This document shows, piece by piece, positions 19,881 to 27,676 of a stretch of 64,000 bases of DNA. Each line of letters begins with the position of its first letter. The stretch's first letter is position 1. Both the position numbers and the translations under genes were made by a program. Below the pieces are notes generated by a model. That model saw nothing but the letters and a program-made list of their open reading frames with translations, had not been told where the DNA came from and did not search any database. Origin of the DNA: Actinomycetes bacterium (GTDB lineage Bacteria; Actinomycetota; Actinomycetes; Mycobacteriales; Mycobacteriaceae); NCBI GenBank assembly GCA_023418505.1, contig JAEZZR010000002.1:1-64000 (forward strand). The letters are read 5' to 3'.

Positions 19881-20444
19881 ATGACCCTGCGCAAGAAGAT
19901 TTTGGCTGTAGCAGCCGCTGGTGGCATGACTTTGGCAGTAGCAGCTTGCTCTGACGGCAACTCCGATGCGCCTACGGTGACTGAAACTGTCAACACCACC
20001 GAAAACGTACAGTCCTCCGCAGCTTCCCTGACCGACCAGGTCAAGGACGACGCCGATATCGAGGCTCAGGATGATGTCTACGGCGCTATCGCAGCTGTGC
20101 TGAACGTCCACCCTAACGGCGTGATCATCGACATCGACCGCGAGGACGACGACATGAGCATCTACGACATCTACGTGGTAGACGGCTCCGACGTGCTTGA
20201 GCTGCGTGTATCCTCCGACGGAAATATCTCCGAGAAGGAGCGCGATGACGACGATGACGATATTGCTAAGGCACAGTCCGCAACCGTCACCGCTGAAGAC
20301 GCTATCCGCGAGGCCTTGAGCCAGCACGAGGGTGGCGTACTCGACGAGGCTGAGCTCGACGAGGACGACGGAGTGCTGACCTGGAAGATCCAGCTTGACG
20401 ACGAGCAGGGCAACGATCTGGTTGAGGTTCGCATCCCAGCCTAA
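19881..20444 (+). CDS. Putative lipoprotein with PepSY-like repeats
   Basis: 187 aa. Lipoprotein signal peptide with lipobox VAAC (Cys23), followed by a Ser/Thr-rich linker. Two similar halves can be seen: DVYGAIAAVLNVHPNGVIIDIDREDDDMSIYDIYVVDGSDVLELRV (about 75-115) and DAIREALSQHEGGVLDEAELDEDDGVLTWKIQL (about 140-180), a pattern like PepSY domains, which often inhibit peptidases or mediate surface interactions. The mature protein is very acidic. GAGGAG lies 7 nt before the ATG. It is monocistronic with its own terminator. Function not known. Confidence 0.75.
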   Translation: MTLRKKILAVAAAGGMTLAVAACSDGNSDAPTVTETVNTTENVQSSAASLTDQVKDDADIEAQDDVYGAIAAVLNVHPNGVIIDIDREDDDMSIYDIYVVDGSDVLELRVSSDGNISEKERDDDDDDIAKAQSATVTAEDAIREALSQHEGGVLDEAELDEDDGVLTWKIQLDDEQGNDLVEVRIPA

Positions 20445-20466
20445 GTAGCCTTCAAGCTGTTTTAAG

Positions 20467-20499
20467 AGCTGCCGCCGATCATCGGTGGCAGCTTTTTTT
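20467..20499 (+). terminator. Rho-independent terminator after the lipoprotein gene
   Basis: A 12-bp stem with one G-U pair (AGCTGCCGCCGA/TCGGTGGCAGCT, loop TCA) is followed by seven T residues. It lies 22 bp after the stop codon and just upstream of the HAD gene promoter. Confidence 0.93.
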
Positions 20500-20528
20500 C
20501 GTCTTTTCGCCTGCCTGAGACAGGTAGA

Positions 20529-20534
20529 TAGACT
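20529..20534 (+). promoter_or_regulatory. -10 element of the HAD hydrolase gene (leaderless)
   Basis: TAGACT is separated by 7 nt from the GTG at 20542. This supports that GTG over upstream in-frame starts, which would fall within the preceding terminator. Confidence 0.5.
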
Positions 20535-20541
20535 TGGTGCC

Positions 20542-21432
20542 GTGTCTAAGCTCATCATCACTGACATGGACGGCACGCTGCTGAATCAACAGCGTGAAAT
20601 CCCGGAAGCATTTTGGCCGGTAATCCATAAGCTATTGGATCGGGGTATCTTTTTTGCTCCTGCCTCTGGCCGCCAATACGCTACTTTGGCTGAACAATTC
20701 GCCCCTATCATCGACCGTATTTCTGTGATTGCCGAAAACGGCAACATGGTGGTGCGCGACGGCGAAGTTGTCGATGCTACGAACATCGCACCGGATACCG
20801 TGCGCGCGATCCTGGCTGCCGTCCAAAAGTTCAACGAAACGCATACTCAGCCTTTGGGCTTAGTAATTTGCGGGCAACAGGCCGCCTACTACACCACACC
20901 AGAGGGTCTGTGCGCGGCGTCGCAAGCTAAAAAGCTCGACGCTTACCCCACTGAAGTTGCCACCTACTATCACGCCAACCAGCAGGTAGCTGATTTAAAG
21001 CAGATCATCGACACCGATGGCATCGTGAAACTTGCGGTGTTCTGTGAAACCGATGTGGAACAGCCAGTCGAGGCTACCGACGGCTCCGCGGCCATCAGCC
21101 CCGCAGACTATCTAGCAGCACAGGCGCAAGGGTTGCGCTCTGTAGTGTCGGGCAGCAATTGGGTGGATCTGTTTTCCCCAGAGATGAACAAAGGTGTGGC
21201 ACTGCAGAGGCTGCAGGAGCATTTAGGCGTAAGCGCGACAGATACGATTGTGTTCGTCGATTATTTGAATGATCTGGAGTTAATCGACAACGCTGGCCGA
21301 AGCTTCGCCATGGCCAACGCCCATCCGAAGATCGCAGAATTGGCTACCGATATGGCGCCGTCGAATGTGGATGAGGGAGTCGTCGTCAAGCTTCAGGAAC
21401 TCTTCGCCGATCTGCTGGCTGAACCGGCGTGA
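20542..21432 (+). CDS. Cof-type HAD-superfamily phosphatase
   Basis: 296 aa from GTG 20542. HAD motif I is TDMDGTLLNQQREIP with nucleophile Asp, motif II lies in APASGRQYATL, and motifs III/IV are in EMNKGVALQRLQEHL and VFVDYLNDLELIDNAGRSFAMANAHPKI. The C2-type cap between about 85 and 200 places it in the Cof/YidA group, which dephosphorylate sugar phosphates or cofactor precursors. An upstream ATG is possible but lies inside the terminator hairpin. Substrate unknown. Downstream prfC follows closely (35 bp). Confidence 0.88.
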   Translation: MSKLIITDMDGTLLNQQREIPEAFWPVIHKLLDRGIFFAPASGRQYATLAEQFAPIIDRISVIAENGNMVVRDGEVVDATNIAPDTVRAILAAVQKFNETHTQPLGLVICGQQAAYYTTPEGLCAASQAKKLDAYPTEVATYYHANQQVADLKQIIDTDGIVKLAVFCETDVEQPVEATDGSAAISPADYLAAQAQGLRSVVSGSNWVDLFSPEMNKGVALQRLQEHLGVSATDTIVFVDYLNDLELIDNAGRSFAMANAHPKIAELATDMAPSNVDEGVVVKLQELFADLLAEPA

Positions 21433-21467
21433 TTTAGCGTAGGCGCCTGCGGTAAGGTCTACGCATT

Positions 21468-23183
21468 ATGACAAGTGCTTCTCAAGGCTTAGAAACCCCC
21501 GGCGCGCAGGCGTCTCCCCCGGCAGGCGCCCCTCATGCTTCGGCGTTGGCACAGCAAGCAGCCCGGCGGCGTACGTTCGCGGTGATCGCCCACCCAGATG
21601 CTGGTAAATCGACGCTGACGGAAGCACTGGCGTTGCACGCGCATGTGATCTCCGAGGCAGGTGCGGTGCACGGCAAAGCTGGCCGTAAAGCTACGGTTTC
21701 CGACTGGATGGAGATGGAAAAAGACCGCGGCATTTCCATTGCGTCTTCGGCACTGCAATTCGAATACGCCCCCGAGAATCACACCGGCGAGCCGTACATG
21801 ATCAATCTGGTTGATACACCAGGTCACGCGGATTTCTCGGAGGATACCTACCGTGTGCTCACGGCCGTCGATGCTGCGGTGATGCTTGTCGACGGCGCCA
21901 AGGGCTTAGAGCCCCAAACGCTGAAGCTCTTCCGAGTGTGTAAGTCCAACGGCATCCCGATCATTACCGTGATCAACAAGTGGGACCGTCCGGGTAAGGC
22001 TCCCTTGGAGTTAATGGACGAGATCGTCGCCGAGATTGGCCTGCAGCCCACTCCCCTGTTTTGGCCAGTGGGTGAAGCAGGCGATTTCCGTGGTTTGCTG
22101 CGCCGCGGCCCAGAAGGCGAAGCGGAAGAATTTATTCGTTTCCAGCGCACTGCCGGCGGCTCCACCATCGCTGAAGAAACACACCTCACCCCGGAGGAAG
22201 CTGCCGCAGAGCAAGCCGAGGCCTGGGAAACCGCAGTAGAAGAATCCGAGCTGCTGTCTGCCGATGGCGCTGATCACGAGCAAGAGCTGTACCTATCCGG
22301 GGATACTTCACCGGTGATTTTCGCCTCGGCGATGTTGAACTGGGGTGTGCATCAGATTCTGGATACGTTGTGCGCATTGGCGCCGGCACCAGCTGGCCGG
22401 GATTCGGATCCGGCTGTGGTTGCTGAGGCGGCGTCCAGTGGCCAGGCTGCGGTGGTTTCGCGTCGTGAGCCTACTGATGCGTTTTCTGGTGTGGTCTTTA
22501 AAGTCCAAGCCGGTATGGATGCCCATCACCGCGACAAGCTGGCGTTCATGCGCATTGTTTCTGGCGAGTTCGACCGCGGGATGCAGGTACACCACGCACA
22601 ATCGGGACGGAGCTTTTCGACGAAGTACGCGCTGACGGTGTTTGGCCGCACGCGTTCCACGGTAGAAACTGCGTACCCGGGCGATATTGTGGGTCTAGTC
22701 AACGCGGGCTCTTTGGCACCGGGTGACACCATTTACACTGGCCAGAAAGTGCAGTTTAAACCGATGCCGCAGTTCGCACCGGAGCATTTCCGGGTGCTGC
22801 GGGCAAAAAGCTTGGGCAAGTACAAGCAGTTCCGCAAGGCTATCGATCAGCTGGACGCTGAAGGTGTGGTGCAGATTTTGCGTAACGACGCCCGTGGTGA
22901 TGCGAACCCGGTGATGGCTGCGGTCGGTCCGATGCAGTTCGAAGTGATGCAGGCACGCATGGCGCACGAATACAATGTGGAAACTATCGCCGATCCGATT
23001 CCTTATACGGTGGCTCGGCGCACAGATGCCGAGACCGCCCCACAGCTGGCTAAGCAACGTGGCGTGGAATTGTTTACGCGCTCCGACGGCGCTTTGATCG
23101 CTCTGTTCGGCGATAAGTGGAAACTGTCCTTTATTGAAAAGGAGCACCCAGAGTTCACGCTAGAGACTCTGGTTGCTGATTAA
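21468..23183 (+). CDS. prfC: Peptide chain release factor 3
   Basis: 571 aa. GTPase that recycles RF1/RF2 from the ribosome after peptide release. GTP-binding motifs: P-loop AHPDAGKSTLTEAL (about residues 42-54), DTPGHADFSEDT, and NKWDRPGK in place of the usual NKLDRD. KAGRKATVSDWMEMEKDRGISIASS is the family's switch I region. A roughly 30-residue Ala/Pro/Gln-rich N-terminal leader and an acidic insertion (about residues 235-275, TPEEAAAEQAEAWETAVEES) are longer than in E. coli RF3. The C-terminal RF3 domain is complete. Confidence 0.95.
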   Translation: MTSASQGLETPGAQASPPAGAPHASALAQQAARRRTFAVIAHPDAGKSTLTEALALHAHVISEAGAVHGKAGRKATVSDWMEMEKDRGISIASSALQFEYAPENHTGEPYMINLVDTPGHADFSEDTYRVLTAVDAAVMLVDGAKGLEPQTLKLFRVCKSNGIPIITVINKWDRPGKAPLELMDEIVAEIGLQPTPLFWPVGEAGDFRGLLRRGPEGEAEEFIRFQRTAGGSTIAEETHLTPEEAAAEQAEAWETAVEESELLSADGADHEQELYLSGDTSPVIFASAMLNWGVHQILDTLCALAPAPAGRDSDPAVVAEAASSGQAAVVSRREPTDAFSGVVFKVQAGMDAHHRDKLAFMRIVSGEFDRGMQVHHAQSGRSFSTKYALTVFGRTRSTVETAYPGDIVGLVNAGSLAPGDTIYTGQKVQFKPMPQFAPEHFRVLRAKSLGKYKQFRKAIDQLDAEGVVQILRNDARGDANPVMAAVGPMQFEVMQARMAHEYNVETIADPIPYTVARRTDAETAPQLAKQRGVELFTRSDGALIALFGDKWKLSFIEKEHPEFTLETLVAD

Positions 23184-23201
23184 GCTGCTGGCGGAAGGGG
23201 C

Positions 23202-23738
23202 TCAGTGGCCACGCAGCTTGCGCCAGGCGGCGTCGCCCGCTGCTTTGGTGGCGCGCACAGTCCACTTCGCTGCTTGCTGCGAGGCCTGCGATAGACGCGC
23301 AGCCGGGGTATCTTCGGGCTCATTGTTTTGGCGGGCGCGCTCGCGGTTAAATGCGGCGGCGTCGTCAGCTTCTGCCTGCGATAAGGCTAGCGACGCAGCA
23401 GCTGCATGATCCCAGCACTGCTCTAACGTTTCCGCCAGATGCAAGGTGGCATCGATACGGCGTTCTAGGTCGCGGCGCTTTTCGCGGTAGTCGGCTTGAA
23501 TTTCGTAGCGTCGCATTAACCGGCGAGCGTAGCTGGCATGTTGCCGCCACTGCTCAATCGGGCCGGCAGTAATCGAGGGATCCACGATGAACCGCATCGA
23601 CCACGGATCCACCTCCGGCGAGGCAATATTATTAGCCACCCGAACTTCTCGATCCAAGATTTCTTGTACCAGCATGCGCGCACGAATCTCGGCGTTATGG
23701 GCGCGCGAATTACGTGAGTTGTCTGGTAGGAACGTCAT
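23202..23738 (-). CDS. Hypothetical protein, Arg/Ala-rich, helical
   Basis: 178 aa; no family recognised. It is soluble and largely alpha-helical, with a run of heptad-like helices (YARRLMRRYEIQADYREKRRDLERRIDATLHLAETLEQCW, about residues 70-115) and a positively charged C-terminus (AAKWTVRATKAAGDAAWRKLRGH). An N-terminal SRNSRAHNAEIRARMLVQEILDREVRV segment could bind nucleic acid, but this is a guess. Its start overlaps the 3' end of ribM by 29 bp on the same strand, suggesting coupling to the riboswitch-controlled transcript. Convergent with prfC. Confidence 0.7.
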   Translation of the reverse strand: MTFLPDNSRNSRAHNAEIRARMLVQEILDREVRVANNIASPEVDPWSMRFIVDPSITAGPIEQWRQHASYARRLMRRYEIQADYREKRRDLERRIDATLHLAETLEQCWDHAAAASLALSQAEADDAAAFNRERARQNNEPEDTPAARLSQASQQAAKWTVRATKAAGDAAWRKLRGH

Positions 23739-24441
23739 TCTCTTTATGATACTTGGGATTCGGCTGGACCACTTGCTGGGCTCCGTGCCCAGCTGCTTGC
23801 TCGGATCTACTCACGCGCACCCACGTGATAAAGCCCCACGTGACCAAAACTCCGTAGACCAAGTACAAAAACGCCGAAGGATAGTAGCCGCCGGCAAGCA
23901 GCAACGGCACACCAACGATATCTACGGCAATCCACATCAACCAGAATTCGTTGATGCCTTTGGCCATGCCCCACGTCGCCAGCATCGATCCGATAAAGAT
24001 CCACGCATCAGCCCACGGCCCCCAGGAGCCTAGCGCCTGGAAGATCAGTGCACAGACCACGGTACCGAACACTGCTACGGCTGCGATGAAGATACGTTCC
24101 TGCGTCGTTGCCCAACGCGGTTGCACTGCCGCGGTGGTGTTGGCCGCCGGCATGCGTCGATTGCGTGACCACTGCGCCCAGCCGTAAATGCTCACGGCCA
24201 TGAACATCACCTGCCGGCCGGCTTGGCCATACAGATCCAGGTCTTGCGGGGTATGGAACACGCCACCTAAGAACACGGTGAACAGCAACGCATTGCCAAT
24301 AATGCCCACTGGCCACGCCCACACCAGGCGTTTCATGCCGAAAAAGGCTGAAGCCAAGCCGAAAAGATTGCCCACAATTTCGCGCACGAGGATTGGTGCG
24401 CCTGCGATTGTGATCGTCGCAGTTAAAAAAGAAAAGTCCAC
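23710..24441 (-). CDS. ribM: Riboflavin transporter RibM (PnuC-like family)
   Basis: 243 aa with about seven membrane helices. Imports riboflavin; it belongs to the PnuC-like fold family (GNLFGLASAFFGMKRLVWAWPVGIIGN, WAQWSRNRR, WMAVDIVGVPLLLAGGYYPSAFLYLVYG-like), which otherwise take up nicotinamide riboside. The FMN riboswitch immediately upstream argues for riboflavin, matching the corynebacterial RibM/PnuX. Start is GTG 24441, with GGAG 7 nt upstream directly after the riboswitch, so FMN binding likely hides the ribosome-binding site. Its end overlaps the next gene by 29 bp. The C-terminal 25 residues are a polar tail. Confidence 0.88.
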   Translation of the reverse strand: MDFSFLTATITIAGAPILVREIVGNLFGLASAFFGMKRLVWAWPVGIIGNALLFTVFLGGVFHTPQDLDLYGQAGRQVMFMAVSIYGWAQWSRNRRMPAANTTAAVQPRWATTQERIFIAAVAVFGTVVCALIFQALGSWGPWADAWIFIGSMLATWGMAKGINEFWLMWIAVDIVGVPLLLAGGYYPSAFLYLVYGVLVTWGFITWVRVSRSEQAAGHGAQQVVQPNPKYHKENDVPTRQLT

Positions 24442-24452
24442 AACAAAACTCC

Positions 24453-24613
24453 ATCTCTTTCATCCGGACTATCACCGTCGGTTCTGGAATCACACCAGAT
24501 CTGCTGACCTCGCTGGCAGTAGTGCCACCAAGCGCTCGCGGACTTGCCACATCTGATTTCTTAGCTGCAGATGCAACTCACCGCCGGTGGGGAATTTCAC
24601 CCCGCCCTGAGAT
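24453..24613 (-). promoter_or_regulatory. FMN riboswitch (RFN element)
   Basis: On the minus strand P1 is formed by ATCTC (24609-24613) and GAGAT (24453-24457). In between are the RFN signatures: GGCGGGGTGAAATTCCCCACCGG followed by CGGTGAG, then CCGCGAGCGC, then GATCTGGTGTGATTCCAGAACCGACGGT, and GATAGTCCGGATGAAAGAG (written as separate motifs of up to 20 bases where conserved). All conserved blocks are present. The GGAG of ribM abuts P1, so translational control is likely. Confidence 0.96.
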
Positions 24614-24636
24614 TGCAGTTCTAACTATACAACTGC

Positions 24637-24656
24637 CTTCCCCCACGTGGGGGAAG
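24637..24656. promoter_or_regulatory. 20-bp perfect palindrome between ribM and the YwiC-like gene
   Basis: CTTCCCCCACGTGGGGGAAG is perfectly self-complementary with no spacer, centred on the E-box-like core CACGTG, in the divergent region 30 bp upstream of the YwiC-like start and just 5' of the FMN riboswitch. It has no T-run, so an operator is more likely than a terminator. Binding protein unknown. Confidence 0.6.
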
Positions 24657-24685
24657 AAGCTAAATCAACCTTTAAAATGAGGAAT

Positions 24686-25510
24686 ATGAGCACCTCTGAG
24701 AAAAGCCGCCCGCAGCGCAAGCCCCAGCGCTCTTCCCAGCGCAAACCCCGCCGTTCCAAAGGTTGGAAGCCGGATCAGCATGGCGCCTGGGCAATGGTCG
24801 CCTTCCCGGCCCTTACCGGTTTGATTTTGCAACCTAGCTGGCAAGCCATCCCAGTGCTGCTTACCTGGTGGTTCGGCTATTTCGCGTTCTTTGCAGCCAG
24901 CATTTGGATGCGCTCGCGGTTCCGCCCGATCAACCGCAAACCGGTGCTGGTCTACGGTTCGGCTACCGCGGTGTTCGGCGTGATCTCGCTGATTGCGAAC
25001 TTCTCGCTGTTGTGGTGGATTCTGCCCTACGCCCCGCTGGTAGCGATTGCGGTATACGAGACCTACCGTCGTCGGCCGCGTTCCCTGGCATCTGGATGGG
25101 CAACGGTCTTCGCAGCGATCCTAATGGCACCCGTTGCTGCCAGCGCGGGCGTCCCAGTTCATTTGTTTGACCTCGACGTACCCGGCCAAGTGTGGGTTGC
25201 CGTCGCCGTCTATGGTGCGTACTACTTGGGCTCGGTGCCATACGTGAAGACGCTGATTCGCGAGCGTGGCAAGAAGAACTGGCTGATTGGCTCGATTGGC
25301 TTCCATGTGGCAGTTCTCATTGCATTTTGGCTTACGACGGTTGCCGGCATCACCCACTGGTTTACCGTGGTGGTCTTTGCAGTACTGGCCATTCGCGCTG
25401 CTGCCATGCCGATTAGTGGCCAGCGTCGCACTAAGCCTTGGCGACCCCGCACGATTGGTTTGCTGGAACTAGGGCTTTCGATATTCGTTGTCGTAGCTGC
25501 ATTTTTGTAA
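24686..25510 (+). CDS. YwiC-like family membrane protein
   Basis: 274 aa from ATG 24686; upstream in-frame ATG 24677 and GTG 24647 are possible, but the GTG lies in the palindrome. A basic N-terminus rich in Arg/Gln/Ser (about 25 residues) precedes KPDQHGAWAMVAFPALTGL, the hallmark start of the YwiC-like family, and about eight hydrophobic segments. A cytoplasmic IRERGKKNW loop is seen near residue 200. The family's role is unknown; B. subtilis ywiC lies in an anaerobically induced nar locus. It diverges from ribM. Confidence 0.85.
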   Translation: MSTSEKSRPQRKPQRSSQRKPRRSKGWKPDQHGAWAMVAFPALTGLILQPSWQAIPVLLTWWFGYFAFFAASIWMRSRFRPINRKPVLVYGSATAVFGVISLIANFSLLWWILPYAPLVAIAVYETYRRRPRSLASGWATVFAAILMAPVAASAGVPVHLFDLDVPGQVWVAVAVYGAYYLGSVPYVKTLIRERGKKNWLIGSIGFHVAVLIAFWLTTVAGITHWFTVVVFAVLAIRAAAMPISGQRRTKPWRPRTIGLLELGLSIFVVVAAFL

Positions 25511-25556
25511 TACTCTTGCGCTAGCAATAGGAATATTCTTCGGGGGAGGGATTGCA

Positions 25557-26534
25557 GTGCCAGCAACGGCCAAGCAAAGCAAGCAAGCAAAACAAACCAA
25601 GCAACCAGACTCATTTGTGCCGCGCACAGCCACCACGCTCGGCGCGGAGCTGTCGTTAACCGATATTCGCGCCACCTATAACGCACCGAGGCGAAAACTA
25701 GCGCCGGCATTTCTGACTGCAGGTAACTGGCGCCCGGCGCGCAGCAACCCTCATGGCAACAGCGCGGTGGACTTAGTACAACGCATCCGCCGGCCAGTTT
25801 CTGATTCCCACCAGCTAGCGGTGATCAGCGCTAAAGGTGGCGTAGGCAAAACCACCACGGTGATTGGTTTAGGCGCCACACTGGCTACGCTGCGCACTGA
25901 TCGCGTAATTGCCGTTGATGTCGCCCCGGATTACGGCACGCTGGCACAACGCATTACTGATGCGAATCCAGCAACGCTGCGTGATCTACTTCAATCCGGG
26001 GTGGTGTCCCGTTATCCGCAGGTGCGTGGCTACACCACTGCTACCCCGTCGCGGCTGGAAATTCTCGCCGCCGATCATGATCCCCAGCTGGATGCCGCAC
26101 TTACTGAATCAGAGTTCACCCGGGTGATGCATATTCTGCAGCACCACTACAACGTGATTATCAATGACTGCGGCGCCGGGCTTGTGCATCTTGCCACCAC
26201 TAATTTGCTGGCTTCGGTGAACCAGCTAGTCGTGGTAGCCACTGATGCTTTCGATAGCGCCCACAGCGCTTGGAAAACGCTGGATTGGCTCTCTGCCCAT
26301 GGCCACCAGGAGCTAGTGAGCACCGCCACGGTGGTTATCAACCATACGCATCCGGCGCACACCGCCACAGAGGATCTGGCTGCGATGTTCGCCGGGCGCG
26401 TGGCACACAGTGTGTCTATCCCCTTCGACGCTCACTTAGCTGCCGGTGCTCACGTGGAATTAGAGCGCTTACGACGGCCAACGGTCGACGCCTATCGCCA
26501 GTTGGCTGCCTGTATCGCCGATGGGTTTAGTTAG
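25557..26534 (+). CDS. MinD/ParA-like ATPase, EspI-related
   Basis: 325 aa from GTG 25557, with GGGAGG 7-8 nt upstream. A Lys/Gln-rich, probably disordered N-terminus precedes a segment ending VDLVQRIRRPVSDSHQLAVISAKGGVGKTTT: deviant Walker A KGGVGKT at about 93-99, then IAVDVAPDYGTLAQRI (switch region with Asp) and VIINDCGAGLVHLATTNLLASVNQLVVV. This layout resembles EspI and other MinD-like ATPases of type VII secretion regions and actinobacterial ParA-like orphans. No ESX genes or ParB partner lie nearby. Its stop overlaps that of the convergent acyl-CoA gene by 8 bp. Confidence 0.75.
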   Translation: MPATAKQSKQAKQTKQPDSFVPRTATTLGAELSLTDIRATYNAPRRKLAPAFLTAGNWRPARSNPHGNSAVDLVQRIRRPVSDSHQLAVISAKGGVGKTTTVIGLGATLATLRTDRVIAVDVAPDYGTLAQRITDANPATLRDLLQSGVVSRYPQVRGYTTATPSRLEILAADHDPQLDAALTESEFTRVMHILQHHYNVIINDCGAGLVHLATTNLLASVNQLVVVATDAFDSAHSAWKTLDWLSAHGHQELVSTATVVINHTHPAHTATEDLAAMFAGRVAHSVSIPFDAHLAAGAHVELERLRRPTVDAYRQLAACIADGFS

Positions 26535-27618
26535 TGGTCAAGACACTGCGGATCGGGGTGGGATCCACGGCGTCGGCTCGCACTGGATCGAAGCGAGCAT
26601 TGCGATCCTTATCCACCACCACAGCGCGCACGCCTTCAGCGAAGTTGCGGTGGCGGATCATGATTGCCCCCACCTGAGCTTCGTTTTGCAGTGCGGTGGC
26701 TAAATCAACTTTCGCGTTTGCCGCGTAGAGTTCCGCACCTGCCACAAGCGACATTGCAGAAGCAGAGCGCAACAGTCCATTGATCTTGTTGATTTGCTCG
26801 CGGGTGCAGCTGCCGGAACCGCCGCCGTAATTGTCCAAGGCAGTTTCCATTTCCAGCCAGGTGTCCGCGGCGAAAATCGGTTCGATACAACCCCGCAGTT
26901 CAGCTAATTCGGAAGGCTGGCCTACGGCGTCGACAGCTTCTTCATAACCACCTGCGAAACGCTCCAACGCGGCATCCACGCCATCAGTCTCAATTGCGCG
27001 TACGAAATCATCGATCTGATCTTCGGACACAAAGTGCGTTGCCCACCCCGACCACAGCAGGTCAGGAGCATTCAAGCGATATCCGGTGAGCCCTAAGAAA
27101 CGTGCCACACCCTGCGAAGTGGAACCATCCTGGGTGGCAAAGCGCTGCGTTGCCCAAGTAACGCCCACATCGGGGACAAAGCCAATCGCCATCTCGGGCA
27201 TGGCAGCACTAGCACGCTGGGAAACAATCCGATGGCTACCGTGCAAGGAAATACCCAGGCCACCACCCATGGCAATGCCATCGATCACAGCCACGTAAGG
27301 CTTCTGCTCGGCGAAATCAGCAATCAGCTTGTTCAGCCGGTATTCGATCTGGAAGAACTGGTCGCCTACCTCGGGGCGATCAGCCAGCACCTCGTCGCGT
27401 ACGGCACGCACATCGCCACCGGCACAAAAGGCCTTGTCGCTTTCAGAGGTAACCACAACGGCCGAAATGGCATCGTCGCCCAGCCACTGCTGCAGATGCT
27501 GCGTCATGAGCTCCACCATCTGCAGGTTCAGCGAATTAAGCGCCTTCGGCCGGTTCAAACGCAACCGACCGACAGAGCCAACAACTGACGCCAAAACAGG
27601 TAGATCTTGATCACACAT
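26527..27618 (-). CDS. 3-hydroxyisobutyryl-CoA hydrolase / enoyl-CoA hydratase family
   Basis: 363 aa from ATG 27618 (an in-frame TTG 24 nt upstream is less likely). Crotonase fold with the long C-terminal domain of 3-hydroxyisobutyryl-CoA hydrolases: RLRLNRPKALNSLN, FCAGGDVRAVRDEV oxyanion/CoA segment (about residues 68-81), PYVAVIDGIAMGGGLGISLHGSHRI, and AMPEMAIGFVPDVGVTWA. It would act in valine catabolism or related acyl-CoA turnover. The catalytic Glu of the PE motif (MPEMAIG) is present. It ends over the ParA-like gene's stop. Family firm, exact substrate inferred. Confidence 0.85.
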   Translation of the reverse strand: MCDQDLPVLASVVGSVGRLRLNRPKALNSLNLQMVELMTQHLQQWLGDDAISAVVVTSESDKAFCAGGDVRAVRDEVLADRPEVGDQFFQIEYRLNKLIADFAEQKPYVAVIDGIAMGGGLGISLHGSHRIVSQRASAAMPEMAIGFVPDVGVTWATQRFATQDGSTSQGVARFLGLTGYRLNAPDLLWSGWATHFVSEDQIDDFVRAIETDGVDAALERFAGGYEEAVDAVGQPSELAELRGCIEPIFAADTWLEMETALDNYGGGSGSCTREQINKINGLLRSASAMSLVAGAELYAANAKVDLATALQNEAQVGAIMIRHRNFAEGVRAVVVDKDRNARFDPVRADAVDPTPIRSVLTTN

Positions 27619-27676
27619 ACAAATTAGTGTGACACAGATCAACCTAAAGTGGGAAGATCCTTAAGCTAAAAAAGCG

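Noticed and set aside
23710..24441. Annotation as nicotinamide riboside transporter PnuC
   Set aside because: The FMN riboswitch directly upstream favours the riboflavin transporter RibM of the same fold.
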